Below are positions 1 through 7,904 of a DNA stretch of 64,000 bases, piece by piece (position 1 is the stretch's first letter; each line of letters opens with the position of its first letter). The notes beneath the pieces were generated by a model. That model saw nothing but the letters and a program-made list of their open reading frames with translations, made no database searches and was not told the origin of the DNA. The stretch lies in assembly GCA_002404895.1 (NCBI GenBank), contig DHKO01000009.1, positions 62,001 through 126,000 on the forward strand. Direction: 5' to 3'. The stretch comes from Treponema sp. UBA4692 (lineage in GTDB: Bacteria > Spirochaetota > Spirochaetia > Treponematales > Treponemataceae). Made by a program: the position numbers and the translations under genes.

Positions 1-1
1 T

Positions 2-712
2 CATTTTGAAAAGCTCTGGAAAATCGAGGTTGACTTTTCTTTGATTAAGAAAATTTTGAAAGTTGCGATTCCGAGCGGAATTGAGAACAGCATGTTTCAT
101 ATCGGAAAAACGCTTGTCTATTCATTTATGTCCGGGTTCGGTCTTGTGGCGATTGCGGCGAACGCGATTTCAAACACGATTGCGAGCTTCTCTAACATTC
201 CTGGAAACGCGATTGGCCTTGCGAGCGTGACGATTGTCGGCCAGTGCATCGGAGCGGGAGAGAAAAAGCAGGCGAAGACTTATGGATTCAAGATGATGAG
301 GGTTGCGTATATCGGAATGTTTGCCGCGTGCTGCGCCGTGTTTATCGCTTCTCCTCTCGTTGTGAGCCTTTTCAATCTGAGCGGCGAGGCGCAGAAGCTC
401 GCTGTCGGCGTTGTGCGCTCGTGCATGGTTGCGAACATTTTTATCTGGCCGCTTTCATTTGTAATGCCGAACATCTTGCGCGGAGCGGGCGACGCAAAAT
501 ACACGATGATTGTATCGAATATAAGCATGTGGCTTTTCCGCGTCTTGTTCAGCTGGGCGATTTCTTCTTATCTCCTGAAAAAATTCCCGGACAACACAGG
601 AATCGCGCTTTACGGCGTATGGTTCGGAATGTACATCGACTGGCTTTTCCGCGCTGTTTTCTTCGGGGCGAGATTCCACGGAAAACGCTGGCTTGAAAAG
701 AAAGTCATCTAG
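2..712 (+). CDS. MATE family efflux transporter, C-terminal part (cut by window start)
   Basis: Multidrug/toxin extrusion exporter of the inner membrane, normally cation-coupled. The reading frame is open to the first base of the window, so only the C-terminal half of a roughly 450-residue protein is seen. Visible are a MATE-type repeat start (residues IPSGIENSMF), a Gly/Ala-rich helix with the NAIGLASVTIVGQCIGAGE pattern typical of the second MATE half, then four to five hydrophobic segments ending in a short basic tail. A TTG at 41 could be read as a start but lies inside the domain. The 3' end overlaps the convergent acetyltransferase gene by 4 nt. The substrate cannot be told from sequence. 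Confidence 0.88.
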   Translation, partial: HFEKLWKIEVDFSLIKKILKVAIPSGIENSMFHIGKTLVYSFMSGFGLVAIAANAISNTIASFSNIPGNAIGLASVTIVGQCIGAGEKKQAKTYGFKMMRVAYIGMFAACCAVFIASPLVVSLFNLSGEAQKLAVGVVRSCMVANIFIWPLSFVMPNILRGAGDAKYTMIVSNISMWLFRVLFSWAISSYLLKKFPDNTGIALYGVWFGMYIDWLFRAVFFGARFHGKRWLEKKVI

Positions 713-1284
713 CTTTTTATCTTGTTGTAGTTCACAGTTGCGCTCATGTTTTCTTTGTGGCAGCCGATGATTTTTTCCATCCAAATCATATCGTACCATC
801 TTTGAAACTTGTAGCCGCAGCTGTGGAATGTTCCTGCGAGCTTGTATCCCAAATGCGAGTGAAATTCCGCGCTGTTTTTCGTGAGGTATTCGTCTTCTTC
901 CTTTGGATAGCCGATGCACGCGTAAAGATTTGTGATTCCCATTTTTTTGAGCCGCGACTCAAGCTCTTCATAAAGTTTTCGTCCGAGTCCGCATTTTCTT
1001 GCGCTGTGCGAAAGATAGATTGTCATCTCGCATGACCAGTCGTAGGCAGACCTTGCGTTGAAAGCGCCTGCATAGGCGTAACCTTCAATTTTTCCGGCTT
1101 TTTCAATCACGAGATAAGGATATTTTTCCATCGTTTTTTTCATTCTATTTTTAAATTCTTCAAGCGTCGGAACTTCATATTCAAAAGTGATTGCGGTTTT
1201 CTCAACATAATAAGCGTAGATTTCAAGAATCCGCTCAGCATCTTCTAGCGTCGCGTCTCTTGCCGCCACATCGTTCTCTGCCAT
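709..1284 (-). CDS. GNAT family N-acetyltransferase (phosphinothricin acetyltransferase-like)
   Basis: Acetyl-CoA-dependent N-acetyltransferase of 191 residues, the usual length for the Pat/PhnO-like branch. The N-terminus (RDATLEDAERILEIYAYYV) and the acetyl-CoA pyrophosphate loop (RKCGLGRKLYEELE, near residue 100) are clear, followed by the typical ending in which a Gly-Tyr pair precedes a strand (LGYKLAGTFHSCGYKF) and a WYDMIWME segment. The ATG is preceded by GAGGAT at good spacing and a TATAAT further upstream, so this gene has a normal leader. Small-molecule amine substrate unknown; related enzymes acetylate phosphinothricin or methionine sulfoximine, which is family knowledge and not shown here. 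Confidence 0.85.
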   Translation of the reverse strand: MAENDVAARDATLEDAERILEIYAYYVEKTAITFEYEVPTLEEFKNRMKKTMEKYPYLVIEKAGKIEGYAYAGAFNARSAYDWSCEMTIYLSHSARKCGLGRKLYEELESRLKKMGITNLYACIGYPKEEDEYLTKNSAEFHSHLGYKLAGTFHSCGYKFQRWYDMIWMEKIIGCHKENMSATVNYNKIKS

Positions 1285-1384
1285 TTTTTATCCTCTTGAA
1301 AAAGATTATATTCAAACCGCCATTAAGGATAAATAGAAAATTTGCTGGAGACTGCGGAACAAAATGGAACAAAAGTTCCGATAA

Positions 1385-1413
1385 TTGACAAAAGCGGGGA
1401 CTTTCAAGAATAT
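1385..1413 (+). promoter_or_regulatory. Promoter of the secreted-protein gene; TTGACA / GAATAT
   Basis: TTGACA at 1385-1390 and GAATAT at 1408-1413 are separated by 17 nt. The hexamer ends 6 nt before the ATG at 1420, so transcription would begin at or next to the start codon, with no room for a ribosome site. Confidence 0.55.
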
Positions 1414-1419
1414 GATTTT

Positions 1420-2004
1420 ATGAGAAAGAATAAATTTTTTTGCGCTGTAATTTCACTTTTCCTGATTTTTGCTCAAAGCGCGGTTTTTGCGGACGAGGCA
1501 AATCAAAAGGCAGATTCTGAATCTGAAAGTGCCGCTGAAACAAATGCTGAAAGCGATACAGACCCGATTCTGGAGACAGCACGCGAGACTGCGAAATCTT
1601 TCGGAGATTTTCTACAGCGGAGCGCCGACAAACTGGACAAAAAAATCCAGTCGAACAGAAAAAATGCCTGCGAGGGAAAATGGATTTTTCAGAACGGCGA
1701 GGCTGAAACCAAAATTCTCTGCAATTCTGACGGCACGATGAACGTGAGAATGGACAAGGGCGACGACATAAAGATTTGGAAAGGCTCTTTCGAGTCAACA
1801 AAAAACGAAATCAGCTTCCACATAACGGCCTACAGCGAGAGAATCGGCGGAAAGGAGAAATTTGATTCTCTTCATTCAGACGACTGGAAAATCTCATACA
1901 AGGTAAAAGACACGGCCGAGATGACTCTGACTTCTGAGAATATGTCTGCCGACTTGAACGGCTACAAGTTCGTGAACGCTACGGTTTTTCTTCGCGTAAG
2001 ATAA
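1420..2004 (+). CDS. Hypothetical secreted protein
   Basis: 194-residue protein of unrecognised family. The ATG at 1420 is chosen over an upstream in-frame codon at 1342 because it begins a clean signal peptide (basic MRKNK, hydrophobic core, AVFA cleavage site) and sits 6 nt behind a good -10 hexamer. The mature part begins with a Glu/Ser-rich acidic stretch, then a segment predicted helical (residues 50-75), then a compact C-terminal half with a GKWIFQNGEAETKILCNSDG pattern that resembles lipocalin-like strand pairs, though I cannot assign it. Likely periplasmic. Two cysteines remain in the mature chain. Confidence 0.75.
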   Translation: MRKNKFFCAVISLFLIFAQSAVFADEANQKADSESESAAETNAESDTDPILETARETAKSFGDFLQRSADKLDKKIQSNRKNACEGKWIFQNGEAETKILCNSDGTMNVRMDKGDDIKIWKGSFESTKNEISFHITAYSERIGGKEKFDSLHSDDWKISYKVKDTAEMTLTSENMSADLNGYKFVNATVFLRVR

Positions 2005-2051
2005 AGCAATAAAGTTAGTGCAAAATTCTCAAAATGTATTAGAATTCAAGT

Positions 2052-3542
2052 ATGCTTAAGCTCTACAACGACACACGGAAACTTGATGCAAGCTGCCGCG
2101 TTTCCTACGGACTCACCGAGGAAATTATGATGGAAAACGCGGCAATCGCGCTTGAAAAATATGTTAGAAATCCTTTTCCAATTTCAAAAGACAGGCGGAC
2201 TCCTCAGAAAATAACGATTTTGTGCGGCGGCGGAAACAACGGAGCTGACGGCTACACTTTGTCGCGCCGCTTGCGTTTTGACTACGATGTTTCAGTAATC
2301 CAGTTTTTCGAGCCGAAAAGCGAGCTTTGCAAGATTCAGGCTGAGCGCGCGGAAAAATGCGGCGTGCGTTTTGTAAAGCGGGACGACTTGAGCTTTTACG
2401 ATTTGCGCTTCAATGACATAATCGTGGACTGCGTTTTTGGAAGCGGATTCCACGGCGACTTGGACGAGAAAACTTACGACGCGATGAACGATATGAACAG
2501 CTGCGAGTGCTTTAAAATCGCGTGCGATGTTCCGACAGGCCTTCGGGAGGACGGAACTGTTGCTGACGGAGCGTTTGCCGCTGACTTGACCGTTACGATG
2601 GGCGCTCTTAAAACTTGCCTTTTCAGCGATTTTGCGAAGGATTTTATCGGAGAAATTGTCTGCGGCGAGCTTGGCGTGAACCGTAGGCTTTACGAGAATT
2701 CAAGCAACAGCAATCTTGTTGCAGGCTTTGTGCTTGAAAAAAGCGATATGGCTTTGCCTCACCGCGAAAAATTCAATGTGAACAAGGGGACTTTCGGCCA
2801 TGTTGCTGTCGCTCTCGGAGACAAGGCTGGAGCGGCTGTTCTTGCGGCTTGTGCGGCTTTGCGTTTTGGAGCGGGGCTTTCAACTTTGGTCCAGAAAACA
2901 GGCGAGAAAAAAAGGCTTAATATTCCAAGCGAGATTATGAGCGCGGCTGAAATTCCTGAGAATGTAAAATCCGTCGCTTTGGGAATGGGGCTTGGCCGTG
3001 AGGACGAGAAATCACAAGTTTATTTTGACTATCTTATTTCAAATCCGAATGTAAAATGCGTGGTTGATGCCGACGCTTTTTATGCGGGCGGCCTTAAGGA
3101 TTTTCTGAAAAATAAAGAGAAAGGCGTTGTCTTGACTCCGCATCCGAAAGAATTTCAGGCGCTTTTGAAAAGCTGCGGAATCGGCGAGTATTCTATTGAA
3201 GAAATCTTGATTGACAGGCTGGCTCTAGTCGAAAAATTCTGCCGGAAGTTCCCGAAAAAGACTTTGCTTCTTAAAGGCTCAAACGTTGTGATTGGATATT
3301 ACAACGGCTGCAAATACAAGATGTTCATAAATCCGCATGGAAAGCCGTGCCTTGCAAAAGGCGGAAGCGGCGATGTTCTGAGCGGGATTGTCGCGGCTCT
3401 GCTTGCCCAGGGATGCCGCTCGATTGACGCGGCGATTTCAGGAAGCCTTGCGCATGCATTCGCCTCGCAAAAAATCAAGTGCGACTACTCGATGACTCCG
3501 CAGGACTTGATAGGCGCACTTTCTGAGCTGGCAGATGATTAA
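2052..3542 (+). CDS. nnr: Bifunctional NAD(P)HX epimerase / ADP-dependent NAD(P)HX dehydratase
   Basis: Cytosolic repair enzyme that epimerises and dehydrates hydrated NAD(P)H back to NAD(P)H. Residues 1-215 form the YjeF_N epimerase: a Rossmann-like CGGGNNGADGYTLSRRL motif and a CDVPTGL segment. Residues 235-496 form the ribokinase-like dehydratase with LTPHPKEFQALL and the nucleotide/catalytic loop KGGSGDVLSGIVAALLAQG near the end. The length (496) equals the usual fused form. TAGAAT at 2040-2045 ends 6 nt before the ATG and no Shine-Dalgarno is seen, so the mRNA is probably leaderless. It stands alone. Confidence 0.93.
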   Translation: MLKLYNDTRKLDASCRVSYGLTEEIMMENAAIALEKYVRNPFPISKDRRTPQKITILCGGGNNGADGYTLSRRLRFDYDVSVIQFFEPKSELCKIQAERAEKCGVRFVKRDDLSFYDLRFNDIIVDCVFGSGFHGDLDEKTYDAMNDMNSCECFKIACDVPTGLREDGTVADGAFAADLTVTMGALKTCLFSDFAKDFIGEIVCGELGVNRRLYENSSNSNLVAGFVLEKSDMALPHREKFNVNKGTFGHVAVALGDKAGAAVLAACAALRFGAGLSTLVQKTGEKKRLNIPSEIMSAAEIPENVKSVALGMGLGREDEKSQVYFDYLISNPNVKCVVDADAFYAGGLKDFLKNKEKGVVLTPHPKEFQALLKSCGIGEYSIEEILIDRLALVEKFCRKFPKKTLLLKGSNVVIGYYNGCKYKMFINPHGKPCLAKGGSGDVLSGIVAALLAQGCRSIDAAISGSLAHAFASQKIKCDYSMTPQDLIGALSELADD

Positions 3543-3570
3543 GATATTTTTTTACGGACATTTGTACTTA

Positions 3571-3620
3571 GCAGATTCCGAATCAACTCGAGTTCAATAG
3601 AATTCGAGTTCTGAATGACA
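3571..3620. repeat. Intergenic repeat, R1 family (GATTCCGAA ... GAATGACA)
   Basis: GCAGATTCCGAA at 3571 and CTGAATGACA at 3611 flank a palindromic centre (ACTCGAGTT / AATTCGAGTT). Related units occur at 24305, 31501, 57937 and 61836 in this window. Lies between convergent nnr and the pseudouridine synthase gene, where it may also act as a hairpin terminator. Confidence 0.55.
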
Positions 3621-3632
3621 TTGCATTGGTTT

Positions 3633-4748
3633 TTATCTTCCTTTGAATTTTCCCTGCTGGATAAAGTCCATGTGTGCCTTGTCTTTTGCGCTTAGGCGTT
3701 TCTTTCCAAGCTCCACTTTTCCGCCGTCAAAAGATTCCACAGCCGCATGCTTATGGAAGCGGACGTGTTCTTTTTCGCTTTTTTCCTGTTTCCAGATTGG
3801 CGGCTCAGGATGCTTGTCGCCTTTTTCAACATATTTCTTCCATTCTTCAGGCTCTGCGACTTCAAAACGAAGCGTTTCGCCGGTGAACGGATGCGTAAAT
3901 TCAAGCGTGCGGGCATGCAGGCAAAGCCTGTGGAAATTGTCGGTGTTCGCGCGGAAATTCTCGTCGCCTGCGAGCGGATAGCCTTTTGAAGCCAGGTGCG
4001 CGCGAATCTGGTTTTTCTTTCCAGTGTCAAGCGAAAGTTCGAAAAGCGTGTGCGTCGGCCCTCTTAAAATCGTTTTGAAATTTGTCCTTGCCGGAACTGT
4101 CTTGAAATGCCTGTTTTCTCCGTAGCCCTCGATATTTTTTTCGTAAAGCGAATTCTCATTGCGCTTTTTTGCGAATCTTTCATCGTGGTGCGGCTTGTCG
4201 CCTTCTTTCGGAACAAATCCAACGTTGTGCGCGTTGAAAGCAAGCGGGTCGTCTATAAGCCCTGAAAGCGGAAGAAAACGCTTCGGATTTTTAGGATTTT
4301 CAGACACTGCGCGGTAGAGCCGTTCTGTAACCATCTGATGCCAGGTGTCCATTATTTTTTTCTGCGCGGCTTCCGTAAGCGCGAACATCATAACGCCGCT
4401 TGTGTCCCGGTCAAGCCTGTGAACAACAAACGGACGGTGCTTTGCGGAGAAAGTGCCGTTTTTCCGCATAATCTCTTCAAGGACGCTTTGCGCGGTGCGG
4501 GAGCGGCTTCCAGGATAAGGGCAGGTTAGAAGACCTGTCGGCTTGTTTATTACGCAGATGTATTCATCTTCAAAAAGAATGTCGATTTTCTCTTTTCCGT
4601 AGTCGGCTTTATGCTCGCGTTTGTATTGTGTGCTTGGCTTTACAGCGGATTTTTGGCTTGTCTTTTGATTTTTTGAATCGCCGAATCTATCGTTTTTTTT
4701 ATTTTTGCCGGAATTTTCGGGTCTTCCATATTTTGATGATTTGTTCAT
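3633..4748 (-). CDS. RluA-family RNA pseudouridine synthase with a basic N-terminal extension
   Basis: Converts uridine to pseudouridine in rRNA or tRNA. The family core starts near residue 57 (ILFEDEYICVINKPTGLLT) and holds the catalytic motif HRLDRDTSGVMMFA with its aspartate, then the KNQIRAHLASKGYPLAGDE motif. Residues 1-50 are Lys/Ser/Gln-rich and look disordered and RNA-binding; there is no S4 domain. A charged insertion (residues 180-210) and a basic tail make the protein longer (371) than a minimal RluA member. TAAAAT at 4756-4761 lies 7 nt before the ATG without a Shine-Dalgarno, a leaderless layout. Target site unknown. Confidence 0.9.
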   Translation of the reverse strand: MNKSSKYGRPENSGKNKKNDRFGDSKNQKTSQKSAVKPSTQYKREHKADYGKEKIDILFEDEYICVINKPTGLLTCPYPGSRSRTAQSVLEEIMRKNGTFSAKHRPFVVHRLDRDTSGVMMFALTEAAQKKIMDTWHQMVTERLYRAVSENPKNPKRFLPLSGLIDDPLAFNAHNVGFVPKEGDKPHHDERFAKKRNENSLYEKNIEGYGENRHFKTVPARTNFKTILRGPTHTLFELSLDTGKKNQIRAHLASKGYPLAGDENFRANTDNFHRLCLHARTLEFTHPFTGETLRFEVAEPEEWKKYVEKGDKHPEPPIWKQEKSEKEHVRFHKHAAVESFDGGKVELGKKRLSAKDKAHMDFIQQGKFKGR

Positions 4749-4883
4749 ATTGAAGATTTTAGAGCAAAATCAATTTTAATGCACTATTAACGGATAACGG
4801 ACAAAGAGATGCCTGGACGAGATTTTCTGATTTTTTGCGGAATCGGATTCAAGACTGCTTTGAATTATGCTAGAATCATTTTT

Positions 4884-5747
4884 ATGACACTTCTTGAAAA
4901 ATACTACAATAAATTTAAGGAAGACCACAGGCTCACGACTCGGCACGGAATCGTCGAATTTACGGTCTCGATGAAATATATCCACGAATGTATAAATACG
5001 CTGCTGCAGGAAACGAAAGCGACAAGTCAGTCTGAAAGTCTGAAAGACGGAGGTCTTGAAAATGCGGAAAATCCTTGTAATGACATCAAAAAAACGGAGA
5101 TAAAGATTCTTGATATTGGAGCCGGAACCGGAAGATATTCGGTCGCGCTTTCAAAGGAAGGATTTGATGTTACTGCGGTGGAGCTTGTGCGGCACAATCT
5201 TGATATTTTGCGGGCGAAGCACGAGAACGTGAAAACCTGGCAGGGAAACGCCCTTGACCTGCATTTTCTGGGCGACGAGACTTTTGACATAACGCTTCTT
5301 TTCGGTCCGATGTATCATCTTCATTCTGAAGATGAAAAACTTAAGGCTTTGGAAGAAGCGAAGCGCGTTACAAAAAAAGGCGGATTTATCCTTGTCGCCT
5401 ATGTGATGAACGAGTACGCGGTTTTGACTTACTGCTTCCGCGAGGGAAAAATCAGCGATGTTCTTGAAAAAGGCGGGCTTTCAAAAGATTTCCACACGGT
5501 AACGAATGCGGAAAAAGACTTGTACAGCTACACAAGGCTTGAAGATATGGAAAGACTGAACAAAAAAGCCGGACTTGAGCGCGTGAAAGTCTTTGCGCCT
5601 GACGGAGCCGCCGACTATCTCCGTCGCGAGATTAATGCGCTTTCTGAAGAAGATTTTCAGCATTTTATAGAATACCAGCTTGCGACCTGCGAGCGTCCTG
5701 AGCTGCTCGGGGCAAGCTCCCACACGGTCGATGTGCTTAGAAAATGA
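4884..5747 (+). CDS. Class I SAM-dependent methyltransferase
   Basis: Small-molecule or protein methyltransferase of 287 residues. The ATG at 4884 is preferred to an upstream one at 4809 because the family N-terminus starts there and TAGAAT (4871-4876) ends 7 nt before it. The SAM motif ILDIGAGTGRYS is near residue 75, followed by the acidic ribose-binding region (VELVRHNLDILRA) and GPMYHL, which is common in UbiE/COQ5-like bacterial methyltransferases. Residues 44-72 are a Ser/Glu/Asn-rich insert just before the SAM motif. The end overlaps the convergent omptin gene by 11 nt. Substrate unknown. Confidence 0.88.
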   Translation: MTLLEKYYNKFKEDHRLTTRHGIVEFTVSMKYIHECINTLLQETKATSQSESLKDGGLENAENPCNDIKKTEIKILDIGAGTGRYSVALSKEGFDVTAVELVRHNLDILRAKHENVKTWQGNALDLHFLGDETFDITLLFGPMYHLHSEDEKLKALEEAKRVTKKGGFILVAYVMNEYAVLTYCFREGKISDVLEKGGLSKDFHTVTNAEKDLYSYTRLEDMERLNKKAGLERVKVFAPDGAADYLRREINALSEEDFQHFIEYQLATCERPELLGASSHTVDVLRK

Positions 5748-6723
5748 GAATTCTCATCTCAAGTTTTGCGCTGAAAATAAACGTGCCGCTTCCTGACTTT
5801 TGATTTGAGAGAGCGGGCTTTGAAGAATAATAGTTGTGGTAAAAATCGCCTTTTATTACATTTCCTTTTAAAATGCTTGAGCCAAGAACAAGCTGCAATC
5901 GGCTCGTGCATTTATAGCCGAATTCAAAATCGAATTTCAGATATTCAAAATATCCTTTTTGGTAGCCGTTTAAGTGATAGCTGCCTTTTTTACGCAAGTG
6001 CCTGTCGTAAGTCGCAACATAACTAAAAGGCGAAATGAATGTTCCGAATGAAAAGTCAAATTTCTCTGCTAACTGAACGCCGAATCTTAATCCTGTGAAA
6101 AAATTAAAATACTCGCGGGTAAGGTTTATTCCGTATGTTTTGTGATAAGTCGCGTATTCAGAATTCCAGGGAACTTCCTCGCCGTTTGTTGAATAATCCT
6201 CACCGCCAAAATAGCCATGTCCGTTGCCGCTTTTTATATTGAAATGTGAATAATCAAAGCTTGCCGCAGGCGTAAAAAAGAATTTAACCGGCGTTTTTCT
6301 TTCTCCAAAATCTTTTTCGAAAGAGAAGCCGTAGCCAGTTTCTGCCGACAATCTAAAACTCAGGCTGTTTTTTTCGTCGAGCTCAGAATATATGATTTTA
6401 GTTGTTCCTGTTGAATTCCAGTCGGAATCGCAAAGTGTTCCGCAGGCAATAGACAATGCTATTTTTCCGTCTGTCTTCAGGTAAAAATTCTTGAATTCGG
6501 CTTTTGTTTCCGCTCCAAATTCATAAAGCGGATAAAGTTCCCATTCCAAAAGGCTTTTTAAAATTTTTTCATCCGCGCTTGAATAAATGTACTCGTCAAG
6601 CTGACCTTTGGAAACAGAAAAATACGGCGCAATAGAAAGAGAGAAATCAGATTTTGAAAATGAAAAAATTGGAAATGATAAAAGAAAGAAAACAGAAAAT
6701 ATTAAAGCGGATTTTAACTTCAT
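5737..6723 (-). CDS. Omptin-family outer-membrane protease (copy 1)
   Basis: 328-residue protein with a signal peptide (residues 1-24) and alternating-hydrophobic strands ending in an aromatic C-terminus, as for an outer-membrane barrel. I assign it to the omptins (peptidase family A26) because the four residues known to be catalytic in OmpT have clear counterparts: Asp99 and Asp101 in CDSDW and Asp240/His242 in TYDRH. An EYIY and LLEW region corresponds to the OmpT N-terminal strands. Omptins cut exposed proteins between basic residues at the cell surface. It lies 93 nt downstream of, and co-directional with, a poly-G lipoprotein gene. A paralogue lies at 43889-44956. Family assignment is by motif reading only. 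Confidence 0.72.
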   Translation of the reverse strand: MKLKSALIFSVFFLLSFPIFSFSKSDFSLSIAPYFSVSKGQLDEYIYSSADEKILKSLLEWELYPLYEFGAETKAEFKNFYLKTDGKIALSIACGTLCDSDWNSTGTTKIIYSELDEKNSLSFRLSAETGYGFSFEKDFGERKTPVKFFFTPAASFDYSHFNIKSGNGHGYFGGEDYSTNGEEVPWNSEYATYHKTYGINLTREYFNFFTGLRFGVQLAEKFDFSFGTFISPFSYVATYDRHLRKKGSYHLNGYQKGYFEYLKFDFEFGYKCTSRLQLVLGSSILKGNVIKGDFYHNYYSSKPALSNQKSGSGTFIFSAKLEMRILIF

Positions 6724-6816
6724 TTTTAGATATAGACAAAATCACCGCCCTGCAATGAAAATTTTTCGCAAATACAAGGCGGCTTTTTAGCTTATAAAAA
6801 CTTATTTAGTTTTTGA

Positions 6817-7689
6817 TTAGTCCTCAGCATAGTCAGCAGGAATCGGATTTCCGGAAATATCTGAATATTCGATTTTTCCTGTTGTTGTCTGGCCTGCGTA
6901 AACTGTGATGTAGCGACCGATGTCTTTCTGTGTTTTTGCCGTAAATTTTGTAGTTGAAGCAGGAATTGTTCCTGTGCCAAGAGCAGATGATGCTTCTGCG
7001 TTTTTGTAGAGACCTACTGCATAAGAGCCGTCACTATTTGCGACAACGCGAATCTGTGCAACAAAGCTTGAATCTGTCAATGAGAAACCTGAAACTGCTT
7101 TCCATGATGCTGAGCCGCTTCCTTTTACAATTTCTGACTCATTATTTTCAATTCTTTTAGAATTTCCATCGGCATCATAAACATCACCGCTGAATCCTGA
7201 ATATGGCGTGTAATTGAAGCATGTTGAAGGAACATTCTCGCACCAAATACCATTCAGCAGTTTTGTTTTTTGCATTCCAGCGGACAGATGCGATTCCAAA
7301 AGTGTAGAATTTTGCCTTGTCACCAAATTTTTTTGTAGTTGAATCGTATGACTCGTAGTAAGTTGTATCTGCGTCTTTGTTTACTGTAGACGTTGTCTCT
7401 TCAAGACCGAATAGAAATCCATAGCCTGCCGCAGATTCCAGGCTATTAGCAGTAGTGGCGGCGTTGTTGATTGTAATCAATGCGTTTGCGCTGTAATGCT
7501 TTGTTTTTGTTCCTCTAAAGCTGCGATAGTATTTTTTGCCGTTATCGTTCTTTGTTGTGTCAGTATTGGAAAGGCTGATTTCTTCTCCGTTAAAAGCGTT
7601 GCTCTCATCCTCGCTTTCACCACACGAAGCAAAACCGAATGAGAGCGCGGCTATTGCCACCCCCCCCAGAAAATTTTTGAGAATTTCAT
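6817..7689 (-). pseudogene. Poly-G lipoprotein gene, copy 1 (out of frame twice as sequenced)
   Basis: The ATG at 7689 follows a good ribosome site (GAGG, spacing 7) and encodes MKFSKIFWGG, then runs through eight Gs (plus-strand C8, 7660-7667) into TAG after 12 codons. A ninth G would continue into a lipoprotein signal peptide with lipobox FASC. The body continues in that shifted frame to about 7240, where a second frame change leads to the last part, ending at 6817. The body resembles the protein at 42887-43746 (GYGFLF versus VIGFIW; DYA endings). Function unknown; Ser/Thr/Asn-rich mature chain, presumably surface or periplasmic. An alternative in-frame start at 7744 lacks a ribosome site. 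Either a decayed phase-variable gene or homopolymer/assembly error. Confidence 0.7.
7660..7667 (-). repeat. Poly-G tract (G8 on the minus strand) in signal-peptide codons
   Basis: Eight consecutive Cs on the plus strand, i.e. G8 in the coding sense, covering codons 8-10 of the lipoprotein gene. Nine Gs would give the open frame. An identical tract sits at 42909-42916. Confidence 0.9.
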
Positions 7690-7766
7690 TTCTATACCTC
7701 TTTTTAAAAAGTTTGCTTATTTTTTGCGATTTTTCTAATCGCATTTATATAATGACCGTGTATCAG

Positions 7767-7793
7767 ATTATAAATCAAAAATCATTTAGTCAA
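7767..7793 (-). promoter_or_regulatory. Promoter of poly-G lipoprotein copy 1 (TTGACT-15-TATAAT)
   Basis: On the minus strand TTGACT (7793-7788) and TATAAT (7772-7767) are 15 nt apart. The same boxes with the same spacing and T/A-rich spacer, followed by CTG, stand before the paralogous gene at 42805-42831, so the promoter itself is conserved between the two loci. Confidence 0.7.
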
Positions 7794-7869
7794 TAAAAGT
7801 TGAAATAATATTGAAGATTTCTAATATTTCCCTGATTTTGATTTTTTCCCATATCCCCGCTTACTTTTT

Positions 7870-7898
7870 TTTACAATCCTTGCATCCTGCTGTATAAT
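7870..7898 (+). promoter_or_regulatory. Strong promoter, TTTACA-17-TATAAT, 6 nt before a GTG start
   Basis: TTTACA at 7870-7875 and TATAAT at 7893-7898 have ideal 17-nt spacing. The predicted start of transcription falls on or beside the GTG at 7905, pointing to a leaderless mRNA. Confidence 0.65.
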
Positions 7899-7904
7899 CA
7901 TAAT

